From NCBI RefSeq assembly GCF_900104625.1, contig NZ_FNVZ01000004.1, forward strand, positions 310,001 to 374,000: a stretch of DNA of 64,000 nt, in the 5' to 3' direction. Both the position numbers and the translations under genes were made by a program. This document shows, piece by piece, positions 63,088-64,000 of the stretch (position 1 is its first letter; each line of letters begins with the position of its first letter). The DNA is from Leptotrichia massiliensis. GTDB taxonomy: Bacteria; Fusobacteriota; Fusobacteriia; Fusobacteriales; Leptotrichiaceae. The notes under the pieces were generated by a model. That model made no database searches and was not told where the DNA came from. It saw nothing but the letters and a program-made list of their open reading frames with translations.

Positions 63088-63399
63088 CTATTTTTTGAAC
63101 ATTCCAGTAACTTTGTCTGCTAATCCCTTAGCTCCTTCTACTGTCTTGTCTAATGCTTCTTCAGCACCTTTTTTAACATCTTGAACGACTTTATTATTTG
63201 CAGCTTTTTCTGCTAAATCTTTTGCTCCTTCAACTGTTTTTTCTAGAACATCTTCAGTTCCTTTTTTAATATTCTGAGCAACTTCACTTCCTGCAATTTC
63301 CTTTGTTTTGTCAGCAGCCTTGTCAGCTAAGTCTTTTGCTCCATCTACTGTTTTTTTAAGAGCATCTTCTGCTCCTTTTTTCAAATCATCAAAATTCAT
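63088..63399 (-). CDS. Small LEA-like protein with three internal repeats
   Basis: 103 residues from the ATG at 63399, which has GGAGGAAAAG 5-8 bases upstream; the ATG at 63414 would lie across that site. Three amphipathic repeats start at about residues 7, 45 and 76: KKGAEDALKKTVDGAKDLAD, KKGTEDVLEKTVEGAKDLAE and KKGAEEALDKTVEGAKGLAD. The composition (Lys, Ala, Glu, Asp, Gly; no Cys or Trp) is that of hydrophilic LEA or CsbD-like stress proteins, which are disordered or helical. No signal peptide. Function unknown. Flanked by the CRISPR array and glmS. Confidence 0.7.
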   Translation of the reverse strand: MNFDDLKKGAEDALKKTVDGAKDLADKAADKTKEIAGSEVAQNIKKGTEDVLEKTVEGAKDLAEKAANNKVVQDVKKGAEEALDKTVEGAKGLADKVTGMFKK

Positions 63400-63448
63400 A
63401 ATCTTTTCCTCCATTTTTATTATTATTTATAATTATTAAATAATTATC

Positions 63449-64000
63449 TTATTCTACAGTTACCGATTTTGCCAAGTTTCTTGGCTTATCCACATCATTT
63501 CCCTTTAATTTTGATAAATAATACGCCAATAACTGATGAATTACAATTGTAGGGAATCCTGCATAATCATCTTCCACATTTGGAATATAGAATACTTCAT
63601 CAGCCACTTCTTCTACAATTGTGTTTCCTTCTTTTGCAATTGCGATAACGTAAGCTCCTCTTGATGTAACTTCTTTTATATTTGATACAGATTTTTCAAA
63701 CAAGTCAGACTGTGTAACATTTACAACAACTGGGACTCCATCTGTAATTAGTGCAATTGTACCGTGTTTCAATTCTCCTGAAGCAAAAGCCTCTGAATGA
63801 ATATATGAAATTTCCTTAGATTTTAATGCACCTTCCACAGCGATTACATAATCAAGTCCACGTCCAAGATAAAACATGCTTTCGCTATCTTTAATCTTGT
63901 TTGCAACATCTTTTATTTTTTCATCGTATTCTAGCATTTTTTGAATACTTTGTTCCACTTCATACAGTTTTTTAATGTCTCTATCAGCTTCATCCTTTGT
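63449..64000 (-). CDS. glmS: Glucosamine-6-phosphate synthase, 3' part
   Basis: 183 residues in frame from the right edge to the stop at 63449; the N-terminal glutaminase domain and first SIS domain lie outside. Seen: the second isomerase SIS domain with FYLGRGLDYVIAVEGALKSK, EISYIHSEAFASGELKHG, and the conserved C-terminus DKPRNLAKSVTVE. The enzyme makes glucosamine 6-phosphate from fructose 6-phosphate and glutamine, the first step of the hexosamine route to peptidoglycan and LPS. Confidence 0.95.
   Translation of the reverse strand, partial: TKDEADRDIKKLYEVEQSIQKMLEYDEKIKDVANKIKDSESMFYLGRGLDYVIAVEGALKSKEISYIHSEAFASGELKHGTIALITDGVPVVVNVTQSDLFEKSVSNIKEVTSRGAYVIAIAKEGNTIVEEVADEVFYIPNVEDDYAGFPTIVIHQLLAYYLSKLKGNDVDKPRNLAKSVTVE

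Overview
The window is a very AT-rich chromosomal segment of a Gram-negative anaerobe, most likely a Leptotrichia or a close relative in the Leptotrichiaceae (Fusobacteria). This is inferred from the strong A/T bias, an LPS-type heptosyltransferase, a mevalonate-pathway decarboxylase, a DNPR-type MurE, and the mix of Gram-positive-like genes (sepF, ylxM, YczE-like, GatCAB) with outer-membrane biology. No 16S rRNA gene is present, so the genus is not proven.

Layout. 1-9.0 kb (+ strand): tail of mvaD, two small membrane/lipoprotein genes, mutL, rlmH, a DUF1292-like acidic protein, a DUF1934 protein, lysS and murE. 9.1-30.6 kb (- strand): a long run of housekeeping genes: ftsK, mreB, scpB, a pseudouridine synthase, a HAD phosphatase, gatC, a DUF4253 gene, gatA, two DUF3829-type lipoproteins (one frameshifted), gatB, a FtsI/PBP2-type transpeptidase, priA, ffh, a secreted protein, a GT9 glycosyltransferase and tsaD. 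The GatCAB subunit genes are spread through this run with unrelated genes between them.

31-38.5 kb is an accessory region. It holds a frameshifted chimera (PIN-type toxin fused to the C-terminal half of a histidine acid phosphatase), a small broken secreted-peptide gene, fragments of IS3 and IS607 elements, an HTH-Fic protein, a membrane protein plus oligopeptide-binding lipoprotein pair, and a decayed IS3 copy that interrupts a lipoprotein gene. It is bounded on the right by a Val-Asp-Phe tRNA operon.

38.9-64 kb (- strand) returns to core genes: PSP1-like, radC, a VOC protein, YczE-like and TraX-like membrane proteins, a 6-phospho-beta-glucosidase with an RpiR regulator, ylxM, a TPR protein, an esterase, a COG3044-type ATPase, rseP, sepF, YggS, hemW, phosphoglucomutase, an MFS transporter and ybaB. 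Next come a Glu-Val-Asp-Thr-Tyr tRNA operon, a YigZ protein, a tandem pair of secreted paralogues, a site-2 protease, a one-spacer CRISPR array without cas genes in the window, a three-repeat helical protein, and the 3' end of glmS.

Recurring non-coding structure: three copies of an exactly 106-bp intergenic element (553, 7181, 11299), a second short inverted-repeat family (27756, 54211), and a duplicated tRNA-Asp/tRNA-Val block. Several genes are broken by one-base changes in A/T homopolymers, so either gene decay or homopolymer sequencing error should be kept in mind throughout.
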